This document shows, one piece after another, positions 1 through 11,800 of a DNA stretch of 64,000 nucleotides. Position numbers and translations under genes: made by a program. The notes beneath the pieces were generated by a model that worked only from the letters and a program-made list of their open reading frames with translations, searched no databases and had not been told where the DNA came from. This DNA is from Citrus sinensis (lineage: Eukaryota; Streptophyta; Magnoliopsida; Sapindales; Rutaceae): positions 31,463,001 to 31,527,000 of the forward strand of contig NC_068564.1 of assembly GCF_022201045.2 (NCBI RefSeq). Reading direction: 5' to 3'. Within the stretch, counting starts at the first letter, position 1, and each line of letters opens with the position of its first letter.

Positions 1-577
1 CATCCTGATGTTCAAGCAGGACAGCCCATATTAAGGTGATCATATTGGCTCCAATTTACCCAATGCCAAAAGAAAATTGCTGCGAGAGTTGACCTCAAAG
101 TCTATAATACAAAGTGACCAGGCCTTAAATGTCAATTTGGATGTAGAGACAATGTTAATAACAGAAGAAGATGTGAAATCCAAAAACGGCATGAGAATCT
201 GACACAAGAAAACAGTTAAAAGCTTTCAGGAGGACCAAACCAAAACCTACTGAGAGAATGAAGCAAACAAGCCTACAGTATAAAAAAGGACCTTCAGAAA
301 AAAAAGCTTTTCCAGCACAACTGCCTTGCTTCTCATTTTAACAAATAAAAAAGGAATGCATTCTAAAAACTTTTCCCTGGAAATGAGTTTTACTGCTGGG
401 AGAAATGCTTCTGTAAAATATGGTTAATAGACATCATAAAATACAATTATTACATTTTTTACATAGGTTCCTGGACAGTATAATTTCAATCTTGGAAAGA
501 AGTCAATGCCAGGTAGGAGAATCAAGAAGATACTTTTCTATTTTTTGAAAGGTAAAAAACAGTTTTATTTATTTTAG
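1..577. other. 3' flank or 3' UTR of the MBD gene
   Basis: AT-rich sequence downstream of the minus-strand MBD gene. Read on the minus strand, an AATAAA-type polyadenylation signal lies at about 563-573, just after the in-frame stop at 578. A short terminal exon of the MBD gene may lie here if the donor at 700/699 is used; an acceptor-like CAG near 475 would give a short tail. I could not assign any other gene. Confidence 0.4.
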
Positions 578-1974
578 TCAAGAATAAACTGCAATTATGT
601 ATTTCTTAAAATATTGAATCAGGTAAAAGAATAGCAGCCAAATATATTTCCTATTCAGAACAGAACAAGTCAGCGAGTACATAAGTTTCATCGTCGTACC
701 TGCTCTAGGTTCAAGAGCTTTAGGAGTATCATGAGAAGTGTGAGCTTTAGAAACACGCTTTCTCACATAGTTTTCCTGCAAAGGCTTGGGGATTTGAAAT
801 GAAAACTGTGACATTTTCACACCAGCTCTGGCATACTCGGGATGCTCTAACAAGTACCTACAAGGTCATAGCACAAAGAATAGAATGTTAAACAAATACA
901 TAAGAGAGCAAATATGCTGAAAACCTACAAGAGACACTCCTGAATATACAAGTTAAAGAAATATAAAATAAGTTAACGTAAGAAAAACATATAGCAGAAA
1001 TAGCAAACACAATAATGGTTCATTTAAGGGAAAATGCATACTTCTGAATCTCAACCATTGAGCGAAGTTTCTTGCCAGATGGTGCTTCGTAATACCTGAA
1101 CATATTGAGAAAAAGAAAAATAATAATAAAGAAGTTAATTACTGAAATGCATAGCTTTAATAAGAGCTTCACAGCTGAGAAACAATCAGTGCACTTTCTA
1201 GCACAATATCAAGCTATAGAATAATTAAGATATGTGTGTCTTTCAGTTGGTCAAATAGAAAAATGTTGAGATGTTAAGAAGGTGGGAAATGTAAAAATTA
1301 TTTACCAATAAAATGAAAAGGTAAAATAGATTAATAAATCAAATAGGAAAGGACACATACACATCAGCAAACTTGGTACTTCCTTCACCTCTGATTCGTA
1401 GTAGCCGTTGCCAACCAGGAGGCGGCTGAGCAATGTTGGGCTTATCTATAGCCCAAAGCCGGCTACCATCTTGAGAGATGTCTGTTGGATCATCACATGA
1501 AACATCAGGACGCCATTCACGAGCTTTTTCGCAGGTAAAAGGATTTTCCAAAACATGCTCACGTATTTCTTCATATTTCTCTTTTGTTGGAATGAGTCTC
1601 CATTTAAAACAGTCAGCACACTGGACAGTGAATGCCCCTACAGATGGCAAAACTCTAGATTGCGTATTTGGACCTGAATATCTCCCAAATGGTGCACGAT
1701 TATACTGAAAAGATTCAGGGACAGGCTCAATTTCACTTGTGCCATTGGCTGTGGGATCATAAAGCACCAATTGTTTAGAGGCATCCCCATTAATTTGGTC
1801 ATCTCCCTCCACTGTCTCATCAGATTGACCCTCTGAAGCTGATGAAGAGGTTGAAGAAGGCACATCTATAGGTTCGTGAAGAGATTCATCCAGGTTACTT
1901 AATAAACTTGAACCAAGAAATTCATTTGCTTCCTTCTCCACCCTAACAGAAGCTTTTCCAGAATGCGACTGCAT
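578..1974 (-). CDS. CW-type zinc finger and methyl-CpG-binding-domain protein (MBD2/MBD4-like)
   Basis: Probable nuclear chromatin protein of the plant MBD family that joins a CW zinc finger to an MBD. Exons on the minus strand: 1974-1361, 1095-1042 and 857-about 700 or 578. The junctions restore the conserved stretch FADVYYEAPSGKKLRSMVE and then QKYLLEHPEYARAG. The CW module lies at about residues 117-165, with Cys119, Cys122, Cys148, Cys160 and Trp125. The MBD covers about 183-252 and ends in SQFSFQIPKPLQENYVRKR. The N-terminus is acidic and Ser-rich. The ATG at 1974 directly follows an acceptor-like TTCAG, so a 5' UTR intron is likely, with transcription starting near 4 kb. The C-terminus is uncertain: reading on to the stop at 578 gives about 315 residues, while a good donor at 700/699 would end this exon at EPRA and require another exon below 570. 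Related plant proteins are about 180-270 residues long, as I recall, which favours splicing. Confidence 0.85.
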
Positions 1975-4900
1975 CTGAATAGATCTCAACTATCTGTTAG
2001 GCTGTTACATAAAATACCAATGAGTAAAGCATGAAACCAGATCTCAAAAGTTAAATTCTTTAGATGTTATGATATCAGCCATGAACTTCAAGTAGAAACA
2101 TATCTTTGTTTAACCAAATCAACATCCAAAAGTTCAAAAATCATGTTTTATCATAAAAGATGACATATATAAGAAAATAAGCCAATTTCTGCCAGCACAA
2201 TTGCCCAGAACCCCCATCAAAAGATAGTACATAATTGGGATATAAAATTACATGCGATTCGCAAAGGGTTCAATAAAACAATCAAGAAGTCTAATATAGA
2301 CTTCCCAATTTCAAGGGTGAGAGTCATATTCTTCTCGTCTAATTGATACTCAGGCTATAAGCTGATTAGAAAGCTCAACTTTACGGTGTATTATAGTTGG
2401 CAGGGATGAAAATTAACAAATGCTGTGAGATCTTCCATCAACCAAGCCCAACAATGCTGTGAGCTAGACTTAAACTTTCAAGAATATAGAAGTTGACACT
2501 ATCATCAATGAGTATGGCAATGCATTCGATAGCCTGGTTGGGTAGCAGATAATCGCTCATACATATAGCATACTCAGTAAAGATACGTACCCCTTATCTG
2601 ACCACAATGGAGCATAGTCCAGCAAACATATGCTCTTTTCCCTTTGATTTCCTAAGTCATATTCCCCTTCCCATCCTCTATAGCATTCGAACATTAGAGT
2701 AGAATATGGTCTATCTCATAGTCTCTGTCTCTCAAATGCATAACCAAATGCAAGAAAGCCGAAAATAACAAATGATAAAACCAACCACCCCCACAAATTA
2801 CACTCATAAGACTCCATGACTATATAATAAGAGCACCACTGTGGATCAGAGTACATGAATGGTACTCCATGCCTAAAAACGTCAGCTACATGAACCAAGC
2901 AATCTAGAAGGGCACGTTCCCATGTGCAAGTAAAATAAATTAAGAAACCTGAATCATTATTTAGAGCATACAAATAAACTCTTACAATGTGGGCAACTCC
3001 AACCAACCTAGAGCAATCCCCATTGCTGAAGCACTCACATTCTAGAGCATTCACTAACAAGCTAGTTTTGAGGAATTGTCTTCTGTAATATTGTAAAGCG
3101 TGCAACTACAGATATCATAACAAATAATCCTTGCTTGCTTACAGACAACCTACTCAGATTTTCTACTTCCTTTTTATTTCTTCTGTTTGCTTTCTTATAA
3201 GGCAATGGATCCTCCTCACACCAATCAAAGATGTTAAACTTTCTACACGCGCAAGCAGCGAGTTAACTGACAACTTAAGCAAACTCATTACCATTCGAAA
3301 TAGCCGGCATTCACTCGATATTTTATTATGTAACAAAAACTTTCAAAAATATATTAATATCAAACATATAGCTTATCAGCGCAATGTCGACATTATATAG
3401 ACAATTCAAATAAAAACTAACCTATTAATGTAGATGAAAGCTGAAAAGAAAAAAAATATATCTCTTCACAGCTTCTGCTTCCGCTACCATGTGAAAGCTA
3501 ATCAACTACTCCATTCATCTGCGTTAATCGCCGCTGAAATAAAGACGTTACCAGTGAAAAACAAATGATCTGAAAGTTCAAAAAAATTAATAATCAGAAC
3601 TAACAATACAACGCCGTTCGCATCACGACGGATAATATATTAGATATTAGAATTCATCCGCGTAAAATAACAATCAGTTATGCTTTGGATCAGCAAATAA
3701 ATTTAAAAATTTCCATAGAATTCATAAAATTTTAAAAAAATAACAAATAAGAAAAGAAAATGCTTACGCAAAAAAAATCAGCTCTGCAGGAGAACAAAGA
3801 TCAGAGGCGATGAATCAAACAAACTTCGGGGAGTGCAGAAGAAGAAAAAGAGGGAGATCTGAGTGGATGATGAGATCAGAGCCGTTTGTTAAAAAGCAAA
3901 ATGCAAGGAGCTACGTACACAGATGTCAAATGATCATTTGTAGTTGCAGGTTTGCCTCCGCTTGTTTCTTCTCCTCGGTAATAGAGAGGGAGAAGAGAGA
4001 TAAAATAAAGAGTCCAAGACAGAGAGACATCAAAATGTTGATCGTAAAATTTTTTGTTTCTATAATATATATAAAAAAAATATATATATTTTTTTCTTTT
4101 CAACTTGCAAATGTGAGAAAATGAAAGGAACATGGACATCCATTTACGTTTATTGCCAGTAAATTTTTAACTTGTAATAAAAAGGTAAATCTAGTGGCGT
4201 CATTTAAATGCTCAGCTAATTATGGTAATTATCTTTCTTAAATTAGTTGTTGAGGGGCACTTGAATATCATTATCTGGAACATGTAATTAAGGGAGGGAA
4301 ATGCATTAGATACTTTTACTTTCTTGCCATTTATAACCAGCAACCACGTGATGACAAAGTAATAGAGTTGATTTCTCACCCCTTGTCTTTGACTAACGTG
4401 GTATGTGGATAATATTTACAAGTCAGTTGCTGTAAACAACTATCGTATTTTCATAAATTTTAAAAAAAAAATCATGTTATATAATTTAATAAAAAAAGTC
4501 AATAATTAGTTTTTTTTTTTGGTAGGATTGAACAGAGCCTAGTCGAATTTATAGCCTCCCACCTAAATACAATAACGAGTTGTATAAAATTACTTGAAAA
4601 TCATACAATTAAAATTGTGTTTGAGGTTGGTAATAAGTAATTTTAGTTTGAGTTGGTAATAATTATTGATTGTTATAAATTTTTGTGTATAAACTTTATA
4701 ATTATAGTCATCTTGCGTTATTGAGGGTATCCAACAATAAACATAAAAAATGTAATTGGGTACTAAGTATGTTCAGGTAAAGTGTTGCTAAGGAGATTAA
4801 GATAGCCTACTTTAAACTCCCAAGTTAAAAAAAAAAATATATATATGTTTATATATACCCAACTGCTTGTTTCTTACGAAGTACGATGCCCGAATCAAAG

Positions 4901-5540
4901 ATCATGCTTGTGTTTTATTGGCCAATGTTGTTCAGGAGGGTTCATTTTTTGAAAGGTATGTATTCTACTCGTTGATTTAAAATCCGATGTTGTATTGTGC
5001 AATAGCCTTCGAGAATATAAAAATCACAATAGATATGAATATTAAAGCACTAATTAACGGCCTCCCATGTCGTTAGAGATGTCATTAGAGAAAACTTTTA
5101 GTTTTTATAGTCATAAGTGAGATTTTAGTCATTTTTGAAATTGAGATACTATAACTTTTAAGTTGTAATTGCTGTGAAAAAAAAAATTATAACTATGAAA
5201 TAAAAATTAATAATATGTAGTAAATATAAATTTTAAATAATAATTTTAACAAAATTATTAAAAATATAATAAATTTTATATCATACAAATGAAAAATCAT
5301 ATTAATATAATTTTTAAATTATAACAATTAATATTTATTAAATACTTTAATACTATACCTTTTAAATTACATATGTTCAACCTTAATTTTAAACTGAGCA
5401 TTTGAACTCATGATATATTTATGCTCTGTCATCTATTATAAACACAACGCATATTTATGAGCCACATAAAATATATGGTGTGGATTTTGAAAAGCAGCGA
5501 TAAATTTTGGATGGTGGGAATTTAGCTACTTAGAGGGGGG
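1975..5540. other. 5' UTR intron and promoter region of the MBD gene, then AT-rich spacer
   Basis: From 1975 to about 3780 no coding exon is convincing; this is probably a 5' UTR intron of the minus-strand MBD gene. The stretch 3780-4020 read on the minus strand is CT-rich like a plant 5' leader, and a TATA-like run lies at about 4060-4090. From 4140 to 5540 the sequence is very AT-rich, with poly(A)/poly(T) runs and short TA repeats and no recognisable gene. Confidence 0.4.
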
Positions 5541-5542
5541 TT

Positions 5543-5569
5543 GGCCCAATTGAAAAGCTAGCAGGCCCA
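5543..5569 (+). promoter_or_regulatory. Pair of site II elements (GGCCCA) upstream of the complex I gene
   Basis: Two GGCCCA motifs, at 5543-5548 and 5564-5569, both in the context GGCCCAATT, lie about 200 bp before the ATG at 5766. Site II motifs (TGGGCC/T on either strand) are known TCP-bound elements of plant nuclear genes for mitochondrial respiratory proteins, which fits the downstream gene. The regulatory role here is inferred from motif and position only. Confidence 0.5.
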
Positions 5570-5765
5570 ATTATGGCCTTCCGTTCGCGAAGAACAGGCC
5601 TATCCATGAAGCCGAACAGGCTACCATTTTCGAGCGTCAAAATCAACCACCCCCAAACCAAAATAAAAAATAAAAAAAACGACGGGGATTTTGATTTTGA
5701 AGCGGAAGGGGAAGCAGAGAGAGTGGAGAGATCAAGAGGCTGTCAAGTGAAGTGAGCATAAAAAA

Positions 5766-6818
5766 ATGGGTGGAGGAATGGAGGCGAACAAGAACAGGTT
5801 CATAGAGGAATGGGGGGCAGCGAGAGAGAATTTGGAGCACAATTTCAGGTGGACTCGCCGCAACTTGGCCCTTGTTGGCTTATTCGGCATCGCTGTCCCT
5901 GTTTTCATCTACAAAGGCATCGTCAAAGAATTCGTAATTTCTCTTTCCCGATTTTCTTTTCTTAGATCTAAGCTTTCGAATCGATATCCTCTCCCAGTAC
6001 AACACTTTTGTTGATTAACTGGAAAAATTGTAAGTAATTGTCGTTTAGGGCTAGAATAACAATTGATAATTGTTCAGGATTAAAGTGGTGATTTGAAGAT
6101 ATTACTGTAGTTATATACTTTTGCTAAATTAGACGAGAACTTGAAACTATGAGAGTGAGTAATACTGCTTTTAATATTTTGTTTTTAACAATTTACTTGT
6201 GTGTTTCGTTTCTGAATTACAACTGATGAAATGGATGAGTTTCAATTAACAATTTACATTGACTGACGGCTTGCCGTCAGTGTTGCTTTGCCATCTGGCA
6301 TGGGGATTTTTTGTTTTGCACTCAATACTTGCCCTGTTAGGGGTAGCACTAGTTAGGAATTCTGGTATGAGTAATATTATTTTGTCCCAAACTTATATTA
6401 GTTCGTGCGGCATTATATCATATGGATCAGTGAATGATGTGGTTAAACTATTTGGTTTGAGCAAATCACTGAGGCTGAGAAATTGGGATAAGTTTGATAA
6501 GAGCGGCATTAATCTTTTGTCATTCCTACAATCAACCTTGCTGAAAGGAAGTGTGCAACCAATATAAATGCATGGGGTTTTAATGTTATGTTGCAATATT
6601 TAGGTTTAAATATTAGCAGAGGGTTGATTTTTCTTAAGAGTTTAGTACTGAGTATCTCCGATTAATTGGGCACAAAATTTATTTATAAAATTAGTTGATC
6701 TCAAGTTATTTTCTTTGCTGCTTTGTTTAATTATTGATTCTCATGACATATTTGCTGAACTCTGTGACAGCACATGCAAGATGAAGATGCAGGCAGACCA
6801 TACAGGAAGTTCCTGTGA
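5766..6818 (+). CDS. NADH dehydrogenase (complex I) subunit NDUFB4/B15-like
   Basis: Small accessory subunit of mitochondrial complex I, expected in the inner membrane arm. Exons 5766-5933 and 6771-6818 join in phase 0 to give 71 residues, the same length as the Arabidopsis B15-like protein as I recall it. Exon 1 contains FIEEWGAARENLEHNFRWTR followed by one hydrophobic helix at about residues 34-50. Exon 2 encodes HMQDEDAGRPYRKFL and then a stop. The intron (5934-6770) has GT and AG ends; a 102-codon open frame inside it, at 6259-6567, is not part of the gene. Two site II elements upstream fit a nuclear gene for a respiratory protein. An AATAAA lies at 7177-7182, about 360 bp after the stop. 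Confidence 0.93.
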
Positions 6819-8169
6819 GTTTTTCTTCTAATATTTGTTTAATAATAACTACGATGAAGAAAAACTGAGTTTGTAGTTTTCCAGCATTTGGGAACTACTT
6901 TCCTTTGCTGTTGTAGTTTGAATTCTGCTTATGCTTGAATATTCCAATGTTATTTGAAGATTGTTTTTTTTGGGTAATGCTTCAATCCATTTGCCTTGGA
7001 GCTTCCCATGCTTCTTATATTGTGGAATCTGCTTCACTGTTACTGTAATTGTTTTGGATTATGTTATAATTGCGTGCACAGAAGCTGCATATAGAAGTAA
7101 GATGCTCTTTCACATCTTATTCTAGTACGCATGATAGAACAAATCTAATGTATGAGCTGATTACCTGTTTCAATGTAATAAAGAAACTGAGAAGATACGT
7201 ACGTTTTGAGATCGTTTGTTGCTGCAATGGCTCTACAAAATTGACATAGAAACTTTACTGCACAATAATGTACATTGTATTGGCAGGGATAGAGGCCTCT
7301 CCTTTACTTTTGATTGAATGGAGTCGGCCTGAGGTAGAAGTGAAATGATGTCCTCTGATTCCTCAGCTGAAAATTGCATTCCATCCTAACCATGTTTTGT
7401 GCATGCCAAATGCCTTAAGCTTGGTCATTGTCTTGTTCTTAGTTGAAATTTTTCATTCCTTTCAATGATCACTTTTTTTGAAAATATTGTTTCTTATTGA
7501 TTAATTTGTTACCCCCCCCCCCCCCTCCTTCTTTACAACTCGTAATATAGCTTTGAAATTTTTGACTATATCACACTTGCTGACATGATTACAAATTTAC
7601 TTTTCAAAATGATGTCACTCTTTATGTTTGCTCTTTATTGTTTCATCAGGAGGGCCATTGAGAATTTTTTATTTTTTTTCACATGTTTCGATTTTAGTAG
7701 GGGGGGGGGGGGGGGTATACGGTTCGGTTCTGATCCAAAACTGAACCGACCGGAACCGAACAGTTCTCAACAGAACCGAATCCAAACCGAATGTTAGAAC
7801 CGAACCAAGTGAAGTATTTTGTTTTGATTCGGTTCAATTCGACCGGCAGCTGCTGGCTGTAATTGAATGATTCACGCCGGTCACAAGTTAAACAACATGC
7901 AGTTCACGGGCGCAACGTAAACCACCTCAGGAGACACCTTCAAAATTTCATCAATCAATTACGCCATGCCCCAAAAAAAAATGTTCAATTCACATCAAGT
8001 TAAAATAATTCGACTCTTTGCACTCATTGGAGCTCTGCAATTGACACAAATTATATTAACGGGATTTCGTCTCTATTTTGTTACCCCACCACCATATTTT
8101 CTTCGCATTTATGTATGATGATCGAATAGAATAGATCACTCCTTGAATTTTCATTCCACAGACACAAAA
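6819..8169. other. 3' UTR of the complex I gene and spacer with GGTTCGGTT-type repeat
   Basis: The first few hundred bases are probably 3' UTR. A 14-base C run lies at 7512-7525 and a 16-base G run at 7700-7715. From 7716 to about 7850 follows a degenerate block of GGTTCGGTT/AACCGAAC units in both orientations, a low-complexity repeat common in plant spacers. No gene recognised. Confidence 0.45.
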
Positions 8170-8419
8170 ATGGAGCCCCAATTGCAGCATGTCTGCAGGA
8201 TTATCATTCTCTTCATCATCACCGCTAACACTCTGTTGGGCACTTCTCAACCTGGAAAGTACCGTTTAAGCCCGGAAGATCACAACGCAACCATATATGA
8301 GATGACGGCAGGCGGCTGGCGAAGATGAGGCAAGCGAGTGCCAGCTGACTCGTGAGTGGTGGGCGCTGGCGGAGATGACGGCAGAAAAGCGTGAGAGGCT
8401 GACCAGCCTCGTGGATTAA
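8170..8419 (+). pseudogene. Possible broken small secreted-protein ORF (one frameshift)
   Basis: I do not recognise this. An ATG at 8170 opens a 52-codon frame that starts with MEPQLQHVCRIIILFIITA, a plausible signal peptide, and ends at a TGA at 8326. In the next frame a coding-like stretch runs on to a TAA at 8417, including the peptide ECQLTREWWALAEMTAEK, which is charged and has ordinary protein composition. Shifting frame once near 8290-8325 joins the two into about 82 residues. This could be a decayed secreted peptide gene, a two-exon gene whose intron I cannot place, or chance. Surrounding DNA is AT-rich, so the higher GC of 8270-8410 stands out. Confidence 0.28.
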
Positions 8420-8807
8420 TTATTATGAGCGAAATTGTTGCACATATCAATAAATGACATGACGATTAATTTATAATATAATTATATTTAATGTAATATG
8501 AATGAGGTTACACTTTTCAATCAATATTTAGACTTTCCTAATTATAATTGTAAATTGTAATATCGTGTAATTTTATAAATTATGAAATTATTATTCAATA
8601 AATAATACCACAACAACACTTCTGTAAAAAATTTGTGACATCACTTAAAAAATCGGTGTTGTGCTTGATGATAGGTCGTCCTGATTTTGTGGGCATAAAA
8701 GCTAAAAGCCCATGTAGAAGCTGACAGCCCTATTAATCCACTCACGTTTGGCGGGAAAATTAAGTACCCATTTTGGTGTACGTGGAAGCTTCCTTCTCCC
8801 CATTTTT

Positions 8808-8821
8808 TATAAAACCCTAAT
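8808..8821 (+). promoter_or_regulatory. TATA box and telo-box of the RAD7-like gene
   Basis: TATAAAA at 8808-8814 lies about 90 bp before the ATG at 8898 and overlaps AAACCCTAA at 8813-8821. The latter is the plant telo-box motif found near the start of many nuclear housekeeping genes. An AAGCCCA (site II type) lies near 8707. The assignment is by motif and spacing only. Confidence 0.5.
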
Positions 8822-8897
8822 AAAAAGCATAAACAACCGGCCGACTGAGACACTCCAAAATTTTTCATCTGCCTGAGCTTCAGTTCTGATTACAAAT

Positions 8898-11800
8898 ATG
8901 ACGGTGCTTCGATCTCGCGTAATACCTCCAACTAAACCCGAAATTGAAACCTTAAAGCATCCGGCGAATAAGATCGAGCCCGCCACTCCCGCCCGGACCT
9001 GGGACACTACTCGACCTGCTTCCAGTGGTGATGACGATGGTGGTGACGCGGGCAGGAAGAGGAAATTGGATGTGAGTGAAAATTTACTGGGTTTAGAGGG
9101 TGGGGATAGTGAAGGATTTTTGAATTTGAGGTCGGGGAAGAAGGTTATAAAGAGAATCGGGGAAACTGATGGGGGTAATTCTGTCGATGGGAAAGAGAAA
9201 GAGAATGGGAAGGAAACAATGGATTTTGAAGAAGTTAGAATGTTGAGGGAAGTGAGTAAAGATGGCGCTGATGTAGATAAATTGGACATAAAACAAAATG
9301 CTGATGGGAGTTGTAGTGAAAAGCGTCGAAGAAGGTTTGGTAGAGAGGAGAAAGGGAAGGCGAAGTTAATTGATGAAGATTCGACGGTGAATGGCAGTGA
9401 ATTTATCAATTTGGATTTGGAATTGGGTACTAAACATTCTGAAGAAAATGTAGGTAGCGTGAGTGAACCGAGAACGGAACAAAGGGTAGATAAGAAAAGT
9501 AGTGTTAGACTAAGTGAATCGAGAATGGAACAATTCAGGGATATAGCTAGGCAAAACGCATCTAAGTTTGCTTATTTCAATGTAGAGGAGAATCATTTGT
9601 CTGATGATAATGAAAGGCTAGTGGTGGCAGATGGAGAAGTGGGGAGGGAGATTGAAGATTGGCCTGGTCCTTTCTCTACTGCAATGAAAATTGTTAGGGA
9701 TCGAGAGAAGAAGCTGAGTGGGGGGCAGAGGATTGGCTCTTTGGACCCAAAAAAGAAAAGTAATTCATCAATATTGTGGATTCCCAGAAAGGGCCAGCGT
9801 CAGGGCCCGAAATTAATCATTCCATCATTGAAGGAATTGAGTATGAAAATTCTTGTTCAGAATGCTGACGCAATCACTTCACTTGAACATGTCCCGGATG
9901 CACTGAGGCACAAGCTTAGTTTCATGCTCTGTGATTCTCGGCAAATGAATAGTCATTTTCTGAACCTCCTTTTCAGTGGGTCTCCTACTGAGATCCGTCT
10001 AAGGGATTGTTCTTGGCTTACAGAGCAAGAGTTCACTAAAGCTTTTGTGAGCTGTGACACCAAGAACTTGACGGTATGGTCCTTTCTTGAGAATGATGGC
10101 TTTTTTTTTTTTTGTATTTCTTACGGTTGCATTAGTTTGGTGTTCAGTTCACTTTGTATTCCGGTCTTCGTTCGCAATAATTTGTCGAGTGCTTTGTTTC
10201 AGTTTAAATGCTTCCCTTAGTGTTTGGCATATCTTGTTAATAGTTAGCAGAGGAGTTCATGGAACTGTGGCCAACAGTTGTAATTTGTGGACAATATTTG
10301 CAAGTACCATTAGAAAATACGCCACTGGAAATATAGCTTTGTGACCTTTTGTTTCTTTTGAGTTCAGTATTATCTTGTCAAAAGACTTTTTTTTTTTGAA
10401 GTCAGCAATGTGTAAGTGCAGTTTCCTTGATGAATATGTAATTTAGTTTTTTTGTTTCTTTTTGGGTGTAACTGTTGGGAGAATTGAAAGTCTTTGCTTT
10501 ATCAATCAGGTTCTCCAACTTGACCGATGTGGACGCTGTATGCCAGATTACATTCTGCTATCTACCTTAGCTAGTTCATTGAATAGCTTGCCTTCCCTCA
10601 CAACTTTATCCATCTGTGGTGCATGCCGGATTTCAGATGTCGGGTTTAAGGCACTTGTGACTTCAGCTCCTGCTCTAAGATCTATAAATCTCAGCCAATG
10701 CTCTCTTCTTACCTCAACTAGCATGGACATCTTGGCTGACAAGTTGGGTTCATTTATACAAGAACTGTATATTAATGATTGCCAAAGTCTTAATGCTATG
10801 CTTATTCTGCCAGCACTGAGGAAGCTAAAACATTTGGAAGTTCTGTCAGTAGCAGGCATCGAAACTGTTACTGATGAATTTGTCAGGGGATTTGTTTATG
10901 CATGTGGTCATAATATGAAGGAGCTTATTTTGACTGATTGTGTGTAAGTTTCTAAAGCTATAATATGTTATTGTTTTTTGAGATCCCTTGGATTCAGAAT
11001 TGTTTGGCTTCTTTATTTATGTTTGGTTCCAAATTTGGTGCAGGAAATTGACTGATTTTTCCTTGAAAGTCATTGCTGAAACCTGTCCCAGACTATGTAC
11101 CCTTGATCTTTCTAACTTGTACAAATTGACAGATTTTGGTATTGGGTATCTTGCTAATGGCTGTCAAGCTATTCAAACTTTAAAACTCTGTCGCAATGCA
11201 TTCAGGTTTGTTTTTCACCGCGATTTTGGGGTTTAGTGGTTTTATCTTCTTCCTTGTCAGCGCAGCAAAATCTACTGTAGCATCCCACCATTCTTTATTT
11301 CTGCTAGTTGAGATCTTAAAATGTTAGTTTTATTCATATTTATTTATCATGTGCTCCTGCAGATTATTTTATTGTAAATGTTTACATGCTTTACATCTGA
11401 GCGTGAACATAATTGTAGAATTCCTTTGTAATAGTTGATTCTTATTTTTGGGAGCCCTTTGGCAATACCAACAAGCACTAGCTTCATGAATAATACATCA
11501 TGTGATTACTTCTTCTTCTTCTTCTTCTTCTTCTTTTTGCCTTTGTGGATATGTAAGATGAAAGGCAGAAACTGTCCTAAGCCTGCCTCCAATCCTTGAT
11601 GCATTGGTATTCTTCTCCACAAGCTTCACTAAATCATTATTGGAAGTGCATTCTCATAAATTGCTTAATGTTGGTTTTTCAGATTGGTTGAACTGCCTAT
11701 CTGTGTTGTATATATTCATTAATGCTTAGCAGTGATTTGATTGAACTTTGAAACTTTTTCAGTGAGTCTTCTAAGCCATTGAAGATTGTGATATGCATAC

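Noticed and set aside
2716..3105. 129-codon minus-strand open frame upstream of the MBD gene
   Set aside because: Composition is intron-like, it has no recognised domain, and it lies in the probable 5' UTR intron of the MBD gene.
6259..6567. 102-codon open frame
   Set aside because: It lies wholly within the intron of the complex I subunit gene, whose two exons join perfectly around it.
8807..9409. 200-codon minus-strand frame rich in Ser, Pro and Phe
   Set aside because: It is the antisense shadow of exon 1 of the RAD7-like gene.
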